A stretch of DNA of 60,806 bases from Bacillota bacterium (GCA_023455425.1 JAEYCM010000035.1:1-60806), one strand, 5' to 3'. Shown: positions 9,041 through 17,173, numbered from the stretch's first letter. The notes: generated from the letters alone by a model not told the origin. Numbers and translations are program-made.

Positions 9041-9586
9041 TTATATGACCTCGGGAATTCGCCGGATTTCCGGGTCGCTGAATACATCCACTTCATCGAT
9101 GTTCTTGGTGGAAAATTCGGAAAGTATGGCGCCTTCCGGACCCGCCTGGAACCAATGCGGCGTCTTGGGCGGCACCAGGTACTGATCGCCGGGTTTTAGC
9201 ACCACTTCGTGCCACACGTGGAAATGCTCCTTTTTATCCTCCGGAAGCTTCGCCTTCGGATTGGGGGTGGGTTCTCCGGGCACATAGAGATAGAATTCGC
9301 CCCAGCGGCAGCGGAATGTCTCCTCTTTCCCGGGGGTCCCGTCGATATCCGGATGATAGTGCTCCGGGCAAATCTGCCCCGGCGTGAGCACGACTTCTTT
9401 TGCGCTGCAGCGGTCCGTGCTGACATAGATAACAAGCTGTACGCCAAATTCCGGGAGGCGTCCAAGCCCAAAGTCCGCGATCTCAAGCTGCTCTTTTTCC
9501 TGCTCCGTAATGACGATATGCGCCTTTTCAAAATATTCAAGGGTATGCCTGCGCGCTTCCGCCGCCTGCTTTGCCGTGATTGCCAT
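9041..9586 (-). CDS. D-lyxose/D-mannose ketol-isomerase family cupin
   Basis: Protein of 181 residues similar in plan to the D-lyxose isomerase family (small metal-dependent cupins). Metal ligands are visible: CPEHYHPDIDG with two His, KEETFRC with Glu, and a distal His in PPKTPHWFQAG. The family converts D-lyxose to D-xylulose and, more weakly, D-mannose to D-fructose using Mn2+. The operon then supplies a xylulokinase-like enzyme and transketolase, which fits this reaction. AAAGGAG precedes the ATG. The 223-base gap before it carries a hairpin at 9743-9801. Confidence 0.8.
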   Translation of the reverse strand: MAITAKQAAEARRHTLEYFEKAHIVITEQEKEQLEIADFGLGRLPEFGVQLVIYVSTDRCSAKEVVLTPGQICPEHYHPDIDGTPGKEETFRCRWGEFYLYVPGEPTPNPKAKLPEDKKEHFHVWHEVVLKPGDQYLVPPKTPHWFQAGPEGAILSEFSTKNIDEVDVFSDPEIRRIPEVI

Positions 9587-9742
9587 ATAATTTGCTCCTT
9601 TCGTGTCGAGAGGTTGATCTATGTTTCGTTTTTCATTGATACCGGCCGGGCCGGGGCCTGCGATAGCTGCAACGCCAAGCCCCTGTGCCCGTCGGATTAC
9701 ATTTTGTGGAGAAACATGTTATACTTTGATTGGTACCTGCCG

Positions 9743-9801
9743 GGTCGTGCGACAGCCTTGTTGTTTGGTGTGGCAACCGGACAAGCGCTTGTCGCATGAC
9801 C
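9743..9801 (-). other. Long hairpin between the binding-protein and isomerase genes
   Basis: Arms GGTCGTGCGACA (9743-9754) and TGTCGCATGACC (9790-9801) pair with a single G-U on the minus-strand RNA, and more pairing is possible inside. There is no T run, so this looks like an mRNA-processing or stabilising hairpin rather than a terminator. It could set higher expression of the upstream binding-protein gene. Confidence 0.5.
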
Positions 9802-9809
9802 TTGGCTTT

Positions 9810-10835
9810 TTAGAAACCGAGTTCTTCCCAGGCCTTAATCAGGGGATCCACGTTGTCTTTGGTTGCGAGCACCATGGGCGTGACGATGCGCGCGTCGATC
9901 GCTTCGCCCTTTGCGAGCTTTACAGCCGCTTCCACGCCATAGGAACCGATCTTATCCGGGCTCTGCGCCACATCCGCGGAAACCTTGCCGTCCTTCACGG
10001 CACGCAGGGCATCCACAATGCCGTCAAGACCAACGAATATGATGTCCGTCCGCTTTGCGCCGATGGCCATTTGGGAAGCGCCGATCACCATCATGTCCGA
10101 TTCGCAGAACACGGCGTTGATTTCCGGATGCGCATTGAGGAAGTCCTCCATGACGTTGGACGCTTTTGCCGCTTCCCAATCCGCGTGCGCTTCGGTGACG
10201 ATCTGAATATCCGGGAACTTCGCTGCCAGCTGTTTGGTAAAGCCGTCATACCGCTCGAGTTCTACCGGGTGGCCCTTGCCGCCGCGAATGACCGCGACAT
10301 TGCCCTTGCCAGAAAGCTGCTCGCCGATGTAATCCGCAGCCATTGCACCGCCCGCTACGTTGTCGCTCGCGACAAAGCTGGAGATCTTATCGGTCATGAT
10401 GGAGGAATCCAGGCAGATCACGGGAACGCCCTTTGCAACCGCTTCTTCCACGGCGGGGACGAGCGCCTTTCCATCCGAGGGAACCAGGCAAATCACGTCA
10501 AATCCGCTCGTTACGGCATCTTCCACCTGGCTTGCCTGGGTGTTGAAATCCGTTTCATCGGTCGTAGAGAACACCTGCACGGTCACGCCCAGCTCCGCCC
10601 CTTTGTCTTCGGCGGCTTTCTTTGCCATCATCCAGAACGGATTGGTCAGGGACTTGAGAATGACGGCTACCTTGATTTCGTCATCCTGCTCGGCCGGGGC
10701 GGCGGGAGCTTCCGGCGCTGCCGGGGCCTTGGTAACTTCCGGGTTTTCCGCTGCGATGGGAGGCGTCGTGGTGCACCCTACTGCGGCAATCAGGAGGGTC
10801 AGCGCGAGGATCAGTGCCAATACTTTTTTGATCAT
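9810..10835 (-). CDS. Sugar ABC transporter substrate-binding lipoprotein (RbsB-like)
   Basis: Protein of 341 residues with a lipoprotein signal peptide (basic start MIKK, hydrophobic core, lipobox ending in Cys21), a Pro/Ala-rich linker to about residue 50, and a periplasmic-binding-protein type 1 sugar domain. Characteristic segments include GFDVICLVPSDGKALVPAV and DIIFVGLDGIVDALRAVKDG. It captures a pentose or similar sugar for the permease and ATPase encoded upstream; the ligand is inferred from the operon, probably D-lyxose, D-xylulose or a related sugar. The gene is flanked on both sides by non-terminator hairpins, which could raise its mRNA level. Confidence 0.9.
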   Translation of the reverse strand: MIKKVLALILALTLLIAAVGCTTTPPIAAENPEVTKAPAAPEAPAAPAEQDDEIKVAVILKSLTNPFWMMAKKAAEDKGAELGVTVQVFSTTDETDFNTQASQVEDAVTSGFDVICLVPSDGKALVPAVEEAVAKGVPVICLDSSIMTDKISSFVASDNVAGGAMAADYIGEQLSGKGNVAVIRGGKGHPVELERYDGFTKQLAAKFPDIQIVTEAHADWEAAKASNVMEDFLNAHPEINAVFCESDMMVIGASQMAIGAKRTDIIFVGLDGIVDALRAVKDGKVSADVAQSPDKIGSYGVEAAVKLAKGEAIDARIVTPMVLATKDNVDPLIKAWEELGF

Positions 10836-10936
10836 TGTCTATTCTCCTTTCTTATCTTGACCTTGCCATAAGCAAGCTTAATTTTTTCCACCGATAAAGT
10901 CCTATGGATTTTATCAGTATTTTTTGATTGGACTCC

Positions 10937-10954
10937 GGGGGATTTCGATCCCCC
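10937..10954 (-). other. Hairpin between permease and binding-protein genes
   Basis: A perfect seven-base-pair stem (GGGGGAT / ATCCCCC) closes a four-base loop. No T run follows on the minus strand. It is probably an mRNA stability or processing element in the 144-base gap ahead of the binding-protein gene. Confidence 0.5.
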
Positions 10955-10979
10955 AGGCCCCTTAGCGGAAAGGGTGGAA

Positions 10980-11939
10980 TTATTCTTTTCTCATCTTGTC
11001 GAACAGCACGGCGAGTATGACGATGCCGCCTGTGACCATGGTCTGGTAAAACGCCTGCACGCCCATCTGGTTGAGCGCGCTGTTGACGATGCCCAATATC
11101 AGCGTGCCCCACAGCGTGCCGATCATGGAGCCGACGCCGCCCGTAAGGGAGGTCCCTCCGATGACGACGCTCGCAATGGATACAAGCTCATAGCTGGTGC
11201 CTGCGTTGGGCTGCGCCGTGCCCAGGCGGGAGGCGAGCACGATACCCGAGGCGCTCGCGAGGATACCGCTGATGATGTAGGCGAGCATCTTCATCCATTT
11301 GGTATTGATGCCCGCGAGCTTTGCCGCCTCCTCGCTGCCGCCCAGCGCCAGGAAATACCGGCCCACCGAGAAATCCCGTAATACGAAATGTCCGATGATA
11401 AACACGGCCACCATGATCATTACCGGTACGGGCACCACCCAGATATAGCTTGCGGAGATCGCGAGGAAACTGTCCGAGAGCCCCCATACCGCCTGCCCGT
11501 CGCTTAAGACCAGGGCGAGGCCGCGGATGATGTTCATCATGCCCAGCGTCGCCACAAAGGGCAGGATGCGGCAGTAGGAAACAAAGAAACCGTTGATGGC
11601 GCCGATGAGTCCGCCCGCCGCCAAAGCGAGCACCATGGAGGGCAGGAGCGGCATTCCGTTTGAATTGAGCAGCCCTGCGACGATGCCGCCCAGTGCAAGC
11701 GTGGAGCCTATGGAAATATCGATGCCGCCGGTCATGATGACAAACGTCATGCCTACGGAAACGATGCCGTATACCGCCGTCTGCCGCGCGATCTTCATAA
11801 TATTGTCGATGCTTGCAAAGTTTTTGATGGTAAGGGACATGACGGCGATGAGAAGAATGAGGACAAAGAGTATTCTCTGGGAATTCAAAAACTGTAACAA
11901 CCTGCTGCCGTTGGGTTTATTCTGTACTGTTGCGCGCAT
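10980..11939 (-). CDS. Sugar ABC transporter permease (RbsC-like)
   Basis: Integral membrane protein of 319 residues from the RbsC/BPD_transp_2 family, with about eight to ten hydrophobic helices. Family signatures seen are MTGGIDISIGSTLALGGIVA and, near the C-terminus, VVIGGTSLTGGVGSMIGTL. It would form the channel as a homodimer with the RbsA-type ATPase encoded upstream. I chose the second ATG (11939) because GGAGG lies six bases before it and abuts the first ATG too closely. Confidence 0.92.
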   Translation of the reverse strand: MRATVQNKPNGSRLLQFLNSQRILFVLILLIAVMSLTIKNFASIDNIMKIARQTAVYGIVSVGMTFVIMTGGIDISIGSTLALGGIVAGLLNSNGMPLLPSMVLALAAGGLIGAINGFFVSYCRILPFVATLGMMNIIRGLALVLSDGQAVWGLSDSFLAISASYIWVVPVPVMIMVAVFIIGHFVLRDFSVGRYFLALGGSEEAAKLAGINTKWMKMLAYIISGILASASGIVLASRLGTAQPNAGTSYELVSIASVVIGGTSLTGGVGSMIGTLWGTLILGIVNSALNQMGVQAFYQTMVTGGIVILAVLFDKMRKE

Positions 11940-11965
11940 ATGCATCCTCCGTTATTCAAAAACGC

Positions 11966-13465
11966 TCATTGGTGCTGGTTCATCATTGCGGTGAGTACGG
12001 TTTCCTGATCGAGTTCCCGGTTCTCTATTTCCGCGACGATGCGGCCTTCATACATCACGATGATCCGGTCGCTCATCGCAAGAAGCTCGGGAAGCTCCGA
12101 GGAAATCATTACCACCGCCTTGCCCTCTGCCTTGATGCTGTTGAGCAGCTCATAGACGTCGTACTTGACGCCCACATCCAGGCCGCGCGTCGGTTCGTCG
12201 AACAAAAACACTTCCCCGTCTCCCGAAAGCCACCGCGCGATGATGACCTTTTGCTGATTGCCCCCGCTTAACTGCTTGATGAGCTGGCTTTCCCCGGTGG
12301 TCTTGGTGCTGAGCTTTTTGATGTACTCCTCCACAACGCGGCTTTCCTTTGCGTGGTCGATCCAGCCAAATGTCGTATAGGCGTCGAGGAGGGCGGTCGT
12401 CATATTGTCCCGGATGGAAAGTTCCTTGAATATGCCTTCTTTGCGCCGATCGGACGGAATAAAGAAAATTTTGTTTTCAATGGCGTCCTTGGGCCTGCGG
12501 ATATTGAGTTCCTTTCCGTTGGCGTACAGTTTCCCGCTCTGCGCTTTTTGCGCGCCGAATATTGCTTTTAAGAGTTCCGGCCTCCCGGAGCCTACAAGGC
12601 CCGCAATGCCCAAGATTTCGCCGCGGCGTATGGAAAAGCTGCAATCGGAAAACCCTTCGCCCGTCAGCCGGTCCACCTCAAGGGAAATCCCGCAGGATTC
12701 GCACGGAATTCGCTTGGGGAACTGCTGCGAGACATCCTTGCCGGCCATCATTTTGATGAGGTCCGTTTTATCGGTATCCCCGGTCTGTTTGGTGGTGATG
12801 GATTTTCCGTCGCGCAGCACCGTCACGCGGTGCGAGATGCGCAAAATCTCTTCGATCTTGTGGGAGATGTAAATGACGGCGACTCCCTTTTCCAGCAAAC
12901 CGAACAGCAGTTCAAATATCGACTCGACCTCTTTTTCGGTAAGCGCGGACGTGGCTTCGTCAAATATCAGCACCTCCGGCTTTTTCGCCACCGCATGCGC
13001 GATGGAAATGAGCTGCCGCTCCCCCATTGTGAGCTTGCTGACCTGGGCCCTGGGGTCGATGCGGATATTGAGGGACTTTAACAGCGCCTCTGTCTTTTCA
13101 AACAGCTTTTTCCACTGGATCTGTCCCGTGTATTTGTTTTTGGGGAAATCCCCAAGATAAATGTTTTCCGCCACCGTCAGATGCGGCACAAGCGGAAACT
13201 CCTGATGCACCACGCCAAGCACTTTTTTGAAAAAGTCGCTCATGCTTTTGTGGGGGATTTCCTGACCTTTGTAATAGACTTCCCCTTCAAATTCCTGGTG
13301 GACATTGTCCAATATCTTGACGAGCGTCGATTTGCCCGCCCCGTTCTGCCCCAATATGGCGTGGATCTCCTTTTCGTAGATATCCAGGTTGACGCCGTCC
13401 AGCGCCCGGGTTACGCCAAAGGACTTGCTGATATTGCACATGCTGATTACGGCTTGTTTGTCCAT
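11966..13465 (-). CDS. Sugar ABC transporter ATP-binding protein (RbsA/MglA-like)
   Basis: Protein of 499 residues with two fused ABC domains. Domain 1 has Walker A GQNGAGKSTLVKIL and the signature region KLTMGERQLISIAHAV with Walker B VLIFDEATSAL. Domain 2 has a degenerate Walker A (GLVGSGRPELLKAIFG), signature LSGGNQQKVIIARWL and Walker B VFLFDEPTRGLD. This asymmetry is normal for the RbsA/MglA group. It energises uptake through the adjacent permease. It begins 13 bases after the RpiR gene, so regulator and transporter are co-transcribed. Confidence 0.93.
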   Translation of the reverse strand: MDKQAVISMCNISKSFGVTRALDGVNLDIYEKEIHAILGQNGAGKSTLVKILDNVHQEFEGEVYYKGQEIPHKSMSDFFKKVLGVVHQEFPLVPHLTVAENIYLGDFPKNKYTGQIQWKKLFEKTEALLKSLNIRIDPRAQVSKLTMGERQLISIAHAVAKKPEVLIFDEATSALTEKEVESIFELLFGLLEKGVAVIYISHKIEEILRISHRVTVLRDGKSITTKQTGDTDKTDLIKMMAGKDVSQQFPKRIPCESCGISLEVDRLTGEGFSDCSFSIRRGEILGIAGLVGSGRPELLKAIFGAQKAQSGKLYANGKELNIRRPKDAIENKIFFIPSDRRKEGIFKELSIRDNMTTALLDAYTTFGWIDHAKESRVVEEYIKKLSTKTTGESQLIKQLSGGNQQKVIIARWLSGDGEVFLFDEPTRGLDVGVKYDVYELLNSIKAEGKAVVMISSELPELLAMSDRIIVMYEGRIVAEIENRELDQETVLTAMMNQHQ

Positions 13466-13478
13466 ATAAACGCCCGCC

Positions 13479-14342
13479 TTATAATTTGTTGTATTCCATC
13501 ACGTCCGCCGTCTTTTTGACGTTCTCCCTGTAATCCGGCCGCGCTTTCGTAATGAGGCCCAAGTAGAGCGCCTCCATGATCGCCTGTTCGGCGATCCTCC
13601 GCGCCACAATCTCCTTGCCGACGGTGACGTCCGTGGTGGCGGTAAACAGCCTGATATCGCAGTATTTGATCAGCGGCGACTTTTCCATTTTCGTGATGCA
13701 GATCGTCGTTGCCCCGTTTTCCTTCGCAAGACGCATTGCCTCCACCACAGAGCGGGACCGGCCGGAGTACGAGATTGCGATCGCCACATCACGCTCGCCC
13801 ATTGTTCCTGCCGTAATAAGCTGCATATCCGCATCGACATTGACTGTGGTCATGATGCCAAGCCTCCGAAATTTGATGCTTGCAAGCTCCGCCGGTACCG
13901 CCGCATCCCCTATGCCGAAAAAATGGACGTTCTGCGCCATGGACAGGGCTTTTAGCGCCTTGTCATAATCGTCCGAGATCAGCGCCAGCGTATCCTTGAG
14001 CGTCTGGATGTTATAGAAGAATACCTTCTCTAAAATCTGCTGCATGGTATCATCAGGCGTGACTTCGTTGCTGTAGGCCGGATGGCTTTCTTCATCCTTA
14101 AGCGCAAGTATGATCTGCATCTTAAATTCCGGGAAACCATCCACGCCCAGTCGCTTGCAAAAGCGCAGGATAGACGCCTGGCTGCAATCGGCGCGCTCCG
14201 CATACTCCGTAAGCGTAAGGTTCACCACACCCGCCGGATTGTCCAGCAGTAATTTAGCCGCCTTTTTCTCGGATTTTGATAGGGACGGGATCAGGAAACG
14301 GTTCTTGATCAATATATTTTTTACATTTTCTCCATTTTCCAT
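13479..14342 (-). CDS. MurR/RpiR-family transcriptional regulator
   Basis: Protein of 287 residues: an N-terminal HTH_6 domain (about 1-75, with LTEYAERADCSQASILRFCKR) and a SIS sugar-phosphate-binding domain (about 120-250, with FFGIGDAAVPAELAS and VAIAISYSGRSRSV). RpiR proteins sense phospho-sugars and usually control the operon they sit in. As first gene of this operon it is likely an autoregulating local regulator that responds to a pentose phosphate. ATG 14342 was chosen over longer in-frame starts because GTGGAG precedes it and the family begins close to this point. Confidence 0.9.
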   Translation of the reverse strand: MENGENVKNILIKNRFLIPSLSKSEKKAAKLLLDNPAGVVNLTLTEYAERADCSQASILRFCKRLGVDGFPEFKMQIILALKDEESHPAYSNEVTPDDTMQQILEKVFFYNIQTLKDTLALISDDYDKALKALSMAQNVHFFGIGDAAVPAELASIKFRRLGIMTTVNVDADMQLITAGTMGERDVAIAISYSGRSRSVVEAMRLAKENGATTICITKMEKSPLIKYCDIRLFTATTDVTVGKEIVARRIAEQAIMEALYLGLITKARPDYRENVKKTADVMEYNKL

Positions 14343-14445
14343 CGAATATTTTCTCCACTTTTTATAATTCATATTGGAATACGATAATATTCTGCAAATT
14401 TCAATTGACGGCGATTTTTGCTTAGATTTGTTGCTTTTCAAAAAA

Positions 14446-14475
14446 ATTATACGTCACAACCAAGATCAGCGTCAA
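14446..14475 (-). promoter_or_regulatory. Promoter of the RpiR/pentose operon
   Basis: On the minus strand TTGACG (14475-14470), an 18-base spacer and a consensus TATAAT (14451-14446). Transcription would begin near 14439, about 100 bases before the chosen RpiR start. Confidence 0.75.
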
Positions 14476-14490
14476 GCTGTTTTTAAAATA

Positions 14491-14523
14491 ATTCTCCAAT
14501 TTTATATTTTATAATTGAAGAAT
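14491..14523. promoter_or_regulatory. Inverted repeat upstream of the pentose operon promoter
   Basis: Arms ATTCTCCAATT (14491-14501) and AATTGAAGAAT (14513-14523) with one mismatch and an 11-base spacer, about 16 bases upstream of the -35 element. Part of the motif (GGAGAA, then TATT) recurs at 14345-14357 before the RpiR gene. It is a candidate RpiR-binding site, possibly for activation because of its position. Confidence 0.45.
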
Positions 14524-14699
14524 ATTTACATATTTTTATGTATTGACGTCTGCCCACATAAGCACGACAAAGAGTTCATCGGGAAGGATACAGTTACAAT
14601 CTAAGACGCATCGGTACTGCGGGAGATAATATAGCCTTTACGCAAAACACGAGGCATAAGCATTATGAAAGTCGGCAATACCCAGCACCGGGCAGCATA

Positions 14700-14814
14700 A
14701 TGAAGGCGCTGCATATGCAGCGCCTTCATGCCAGTCAATCTGTTGCTTATGTCCCCGGTTCTTATTCCGGAACGGGAGACGTTCCCCCGGCCGCGCTGTT
14801 CCAGTCGGAACAGC
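14700..14814. other. Perfect 30-bp palindrome and two hairpins downstream of rtcB
   Basis: Bases 14700-14729 are a perfect 30-bp palindrome (arms ATGAAGGCGCTGCAT). A stem GGAACG / CGTTCC lies at 14769-14785, and GCTGTTCC / GGAACAGC with a four-base loop at 14795-14814. All lie in the 140 bases after the rtcB stop. T runs are poor, so these are not classical terminators, although one may end the rtcB transcript. No protein-coding frame is evident. Confidence 0.55.
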
Positions 14815-14840
14815 CGTGTAATTGCGCGTTCCGTATCCGC

Positions 14841-16031
14841 CTACTCTGCCGCTTTGAAATTATAAAGCGGCCTGATTGTTTTCACGATATCGACCGTCTC
14901 CCCGATGTTCGCGATGATTTCCTCCATGGGCTTATACGCAAACGGCGCTTCGTCGATGGTGCTTTTGCTGATTGTGGAGGAGTAAATGCCCTCCATTGAC
15001 TTCTCGAACTGCGCGAGCGTGATGCTTTGCTTCGCCGCGCTCCGGCTCATCAGCCGTCCGGCCCCATGCGGCGCGGAACAGTTCCAGTCCGGGTTGCCTT
15101 TGCCAATACAGATCAGGCTTCCATCCCGCATATTCAGCGGGATTAAAACCCGTTCGCCTTCCTTGGCGGAAATCGCCCCCTTGCGCAGGATCATGGCGTC
15201 CAGGTCGATATAGTTGTGGATGGTGGTGAACTGTTCGGCCACTTTGAACTTCATCGATTTTACAATCTCGCGCACAATGGCCTGCCTGTTGAGCGAGGCG
15301 TAGCGCTGTACGATGGCCATGTCATGCAGGTAGTCTTCGAACAGGCATCCCTCCGTAAAGGCAAGGGTCTTATCGACTTTGCGGACGCCGATCTTTTTCA
15401 GTTCGGACTGGATTTCCTCCTCCCTGCCCTGTTGTTTGAGTTTGGCGATCAATGCGCCCGTCTCTTTTGACTTATCCTCAAGATCACGAGCTGCGGCTTT
15501 TTGATAATACTCCGCTATCTGCTTGCCGAGATTGCGGCTGCCCGAATGCACGACAAGATAGAGCCTGCCGTCATCGTCACGGTCCAGCTCAATGAAGTGG
15601 TTGCCCCCGCCCAGCGTGCCCAGGCTGAGCTCCGCGCGGTCCAGGTTCACCTGCTTCGCCGCGCATAATTTCGTTAAATCGATCTCATCCAACAAAGCGT
15701 GTGCCTTATCGCGGATGGCAAACCCGGCGGGGATATGTTCGTGGATCGCCTTATCGAGCTTTTGCAGCTCGACGCGGTTGCCCTCCAGTACAACCGTTTC
15801 CATCCCGCAACCAATATCCACACCGACCAGATTGGGTACGACCCTATCGGTGATTGTCATGGTGGTACCGATTGTGCACCCCGCGCCCGCATGCGCATCC
15901 GGCATGACGCGGATATTGCTGCCGGAGACAAACTCCTGGTTCAACAAATTGACGATCTGGGAAATTGCTTCGTTTTCAATATGATCCGTAAAGACCTTGG
16001 CAGTATTAAACTTACCCTGTAATGTAATCAT
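14841..16031 (-). CDS. rtcB: RtcB-type 3'-phosphate RNA ligase
   Basis: Protein of 396 residues with all RtcB landmarks: PDAHAGAG (44-51), VDIGCGME with metal ligands Asp72 and Cys75, GGGNHF with His145, HSGSRNLG with His162, and HGAGRLMSR with the guanylated His322. RtcB joins 2',3'-cyclic or 3'-phosphate RNA ends to 5'-OH ends using GTP and Mn2+, and repairs cleaved tRNA or rRNA in bacteria. The start at 16031 (AAAGGATTGTT before ATG) gives the canonical MITLQGKFNTAKVF N-terminus; an in-frame ATG 15 codons upstream is not used by the family. The gene stands alone, without archease, RtcA or PrfH, behind a leader containing a terminator. Confidence 0.93.
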   Translation of the reverse strand: MITLQGKFNTAKVFTDHIENEAISQIVNLLNQEFVSGSNIRVMPDAHAGAGCTIGTTMTITDRVVPNLVGVDIGCGMETVVLEGNRVELQKLDKAIHEHIPAGFAIRDKAHALLDEIDLTKLCAAKQVNLDRAELSLGTLGGGNHFIELDRDDDGRLYLVVHSGSRNLGKQIAEYYQKAAARDLEDKSKETGALIAKLKQQGREEEIQSELKKIGVRKVDKTLAFTEGCLFEDYLHDMAIVQRYASLNRQAIVREIVKSMKFKVAEQFTTIHNYIDLDAMILRKGAISAKEGERVLIPLNMRDGSLICIGKGNPDWNCSAPHGAGRLMSRSAAKQSITLAQFEKSMEGIYSSTISKSTIDEAPFAYKPMEEIIANIGETVDIVKTIRPLYNFKAAE

Positions 16032-16211
16032 AACAATCCTTTCTGGAAATGCAGGTACAAAAAAAGCCCGGAACATCAGTCCCCGGGCTTACATCAGCAA
16101 AATGACGTTATAGAACGGCATGCCGAAACAAACACGGACCGATGCGTGTACGATCGTTTTTCCTTTGTAGATCCTTCAGCATGACGTTCACCTACCCTTC
16201 TTGTCAATAAT
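16032..16211 (-). promoter_or_regulatory. Structured 5' leader of rtcB (candidate regulatory RNA)
   Basis: About 180 bases between the predicted start of transcription and the rtcB start. On the minus-strand RNA, GAACGUCAUGC (16189-16179) pairs with GCAUGCCGUUC (16123-16113): eleven positions with one U-C mismatch. The closed 55-base region contains a hairpin ACACG / CGUGU (16149-16132). AACG just after the long stem (about 16109-16106) can pair with its 3' strand as CGUU-CUAU-AACG, giving a possible alternative fold. A terminator at 16090-16064 follows. The pattern is that of an attenuator or riboswitch-like leader; I do not recognise a known class. Confidence 0.5.
16064..16090 (-). terminator. 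Terminator inside the rtcB leader
   Basis: Read on the minus strand: AAGCCCGG, an 11-base loop, CCGGGCTT, then a run of T. It ends about 30 bases before the rtcB start. No minus-strand gene lies closer upstream than the PBP gene ending at 17174, with an opposing gene in between, so it appears to act on the rtcB leader itself. Confidence 0.75.
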
Positions 16212-16217
16212 GAAAAG

Positions 16218-16246
16218 ACGATATCAGTTCATAAGATATTTGTCAA
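16218..16246 (-). promoter_or_regulatory. Predicted rtcB promoter
   Basis: On the minus strand TTGACA (16246-16241), 17 bases, TATCGT (16223-16218). The -35 is consensus and the -10 is weak. Confidence 0.5.
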
Positions 16247-16384
16247 TATGAAAGACTTCCGGCATCGGCTTTTCCCGCTCTATTATCCTTGCCGCGGTAT
16301 CATTATGGTTTCTATATGCTATACTTTAGTTGAGTTGCTTCATACTCCTTGATTACTGGAAGAAGCAGTCTTTGCGAGGTAGAC

Positions 16385-17002
16385 ATGGACGAAAGAATAA
16401 AGACGGTAATTTCAAATTTGCAGCGGAATAATATGGCCGGATACTTGGTGGAGAACCAATCAGAATTGCTCCGGCTCATGGCTGCACTCATAAAAAAAGG
16501 CGAAAAAGTTGGATGCGGAGACTCCGCAACACTTGAGGAAACGGGCGTATTCGATTTTATTCGAAGCGGTGATTTTATTTTTTATGATAAACATCAGCCA
16601 TATCTGACATCGTCCGAAAAGCGCGCAATCTACTTGAAGAATTTTGATGCCGACACATTTTTGACCGGAACCAACGCCATTACGCTCGACGGGAAGCTAT
16701 TCAACATTGATGGAAACGGAAGCCGGGTCGCCCCTATGCTTTACGGGCCAAGGCAAGTAATCGTCGTCGCCGGAGTGAATAAACTGGTGGATACCGTAGA
16801 AGACGCCATCAACCGTGCAAGGCAGATTGCCGCGCCTCTGGATGCGAAAAGGCTTAGGAAGGATACGCCGTGTACAAAATTGAATATATGCATTGACTGC
16901 AGGCACGAACAAAGGATCTGCAATGATTTTGTTCTCATCACAGGACAATTTGTGAAGGACCGGATCAAAGTGATTCTTATAAACCAGGCATATGGGTTTT
17001 AA
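16385..17002 (+). CDS. LUD-domain (lactate-utilisation, DUF162) protein
   Basis: Protein of 205 residues from the LUD family (LutC/YkgG-like, DUF162), with the conserved KVGCGDSATLEETG segment near residue 40, a central LTGTNAITLDGKLFNIDGNGSRVAPMLYG region (read in parts) and a C-terminal Cys pair (CIDCRHEQRIC). LUD proteins occur in lactate-oxidising complexes, but many stand-alone clostridial copies have unknown roles; no LutA or LutB gene is nearby. ATG 16385 was chosen because GAGGT lies four bases before it. The gene is transcribed away from rtcB and followed by the second copy of the intergenic repeat. Confidence 0.82.
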   Translation: MDERIKTVISNLQRNNMAGYLVENQSELLRLMAALIKKGEKVGCGDSATLEETGVFDFIRSGDFIFYDKHQPYLTSSEKRAIYLKNFDADTFLTGTNAITLDGKLFNIDGNGSRVAPMLYGPRQVIVVAGVNKLVDTVEDAINRARQIAAPLDAKRLRKDTPCTKLNICIDCRHEQRICNDFVLITGQFVKDRIKVILINQAYGF

Positions 17003-17069
17003 AGCAGAGAGGCGAGGCGGTGAAATATGGCCGCACAGAATGGCCAAGAAGTTACGCTTCAGACGCGGC

Positions 17070-17136
17070 AGAGCGCCCTAGGCGAGACACGCCTTCGGGC
17101 ACTGGGCCTGCCCGGGCCGTCGTAAGCCCGGCCTGC
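17070..17136 (+). repeat. Intergenic repeat element, copy 2
   Basis: Aligns with 1399-1461 over about 65 bases, including the exact core GCCTTCGGGCACT. Here the hairpin is CCGGGC, loop CGTCGTAA, GCCCGG (17112-17131). The stem bases differ from copy 1, but a hairpin around CCGTCG is retained. It lies between the LUD gene and the 3' end of the opposing PBP gene. Confidence 0.6.
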
Positions 17137-17173
17137 CAAAATAGTCAATCCTGCCGCTTTTGATGTTGCCCGA

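Noticed and set aside
9621..10871. 416-codon plus-strand frame opposite the sugar-binding protein gene
   Set aside because: Antisense shadow of a clear lipoprotein binding-protein gene.
16032..16076. 15-codon N-terminal extension of RtcB
   Set aside because: It would begin within the terminator hairpin and lacks a ribosome-binding site; the shorter form matches RtcB N-termini.
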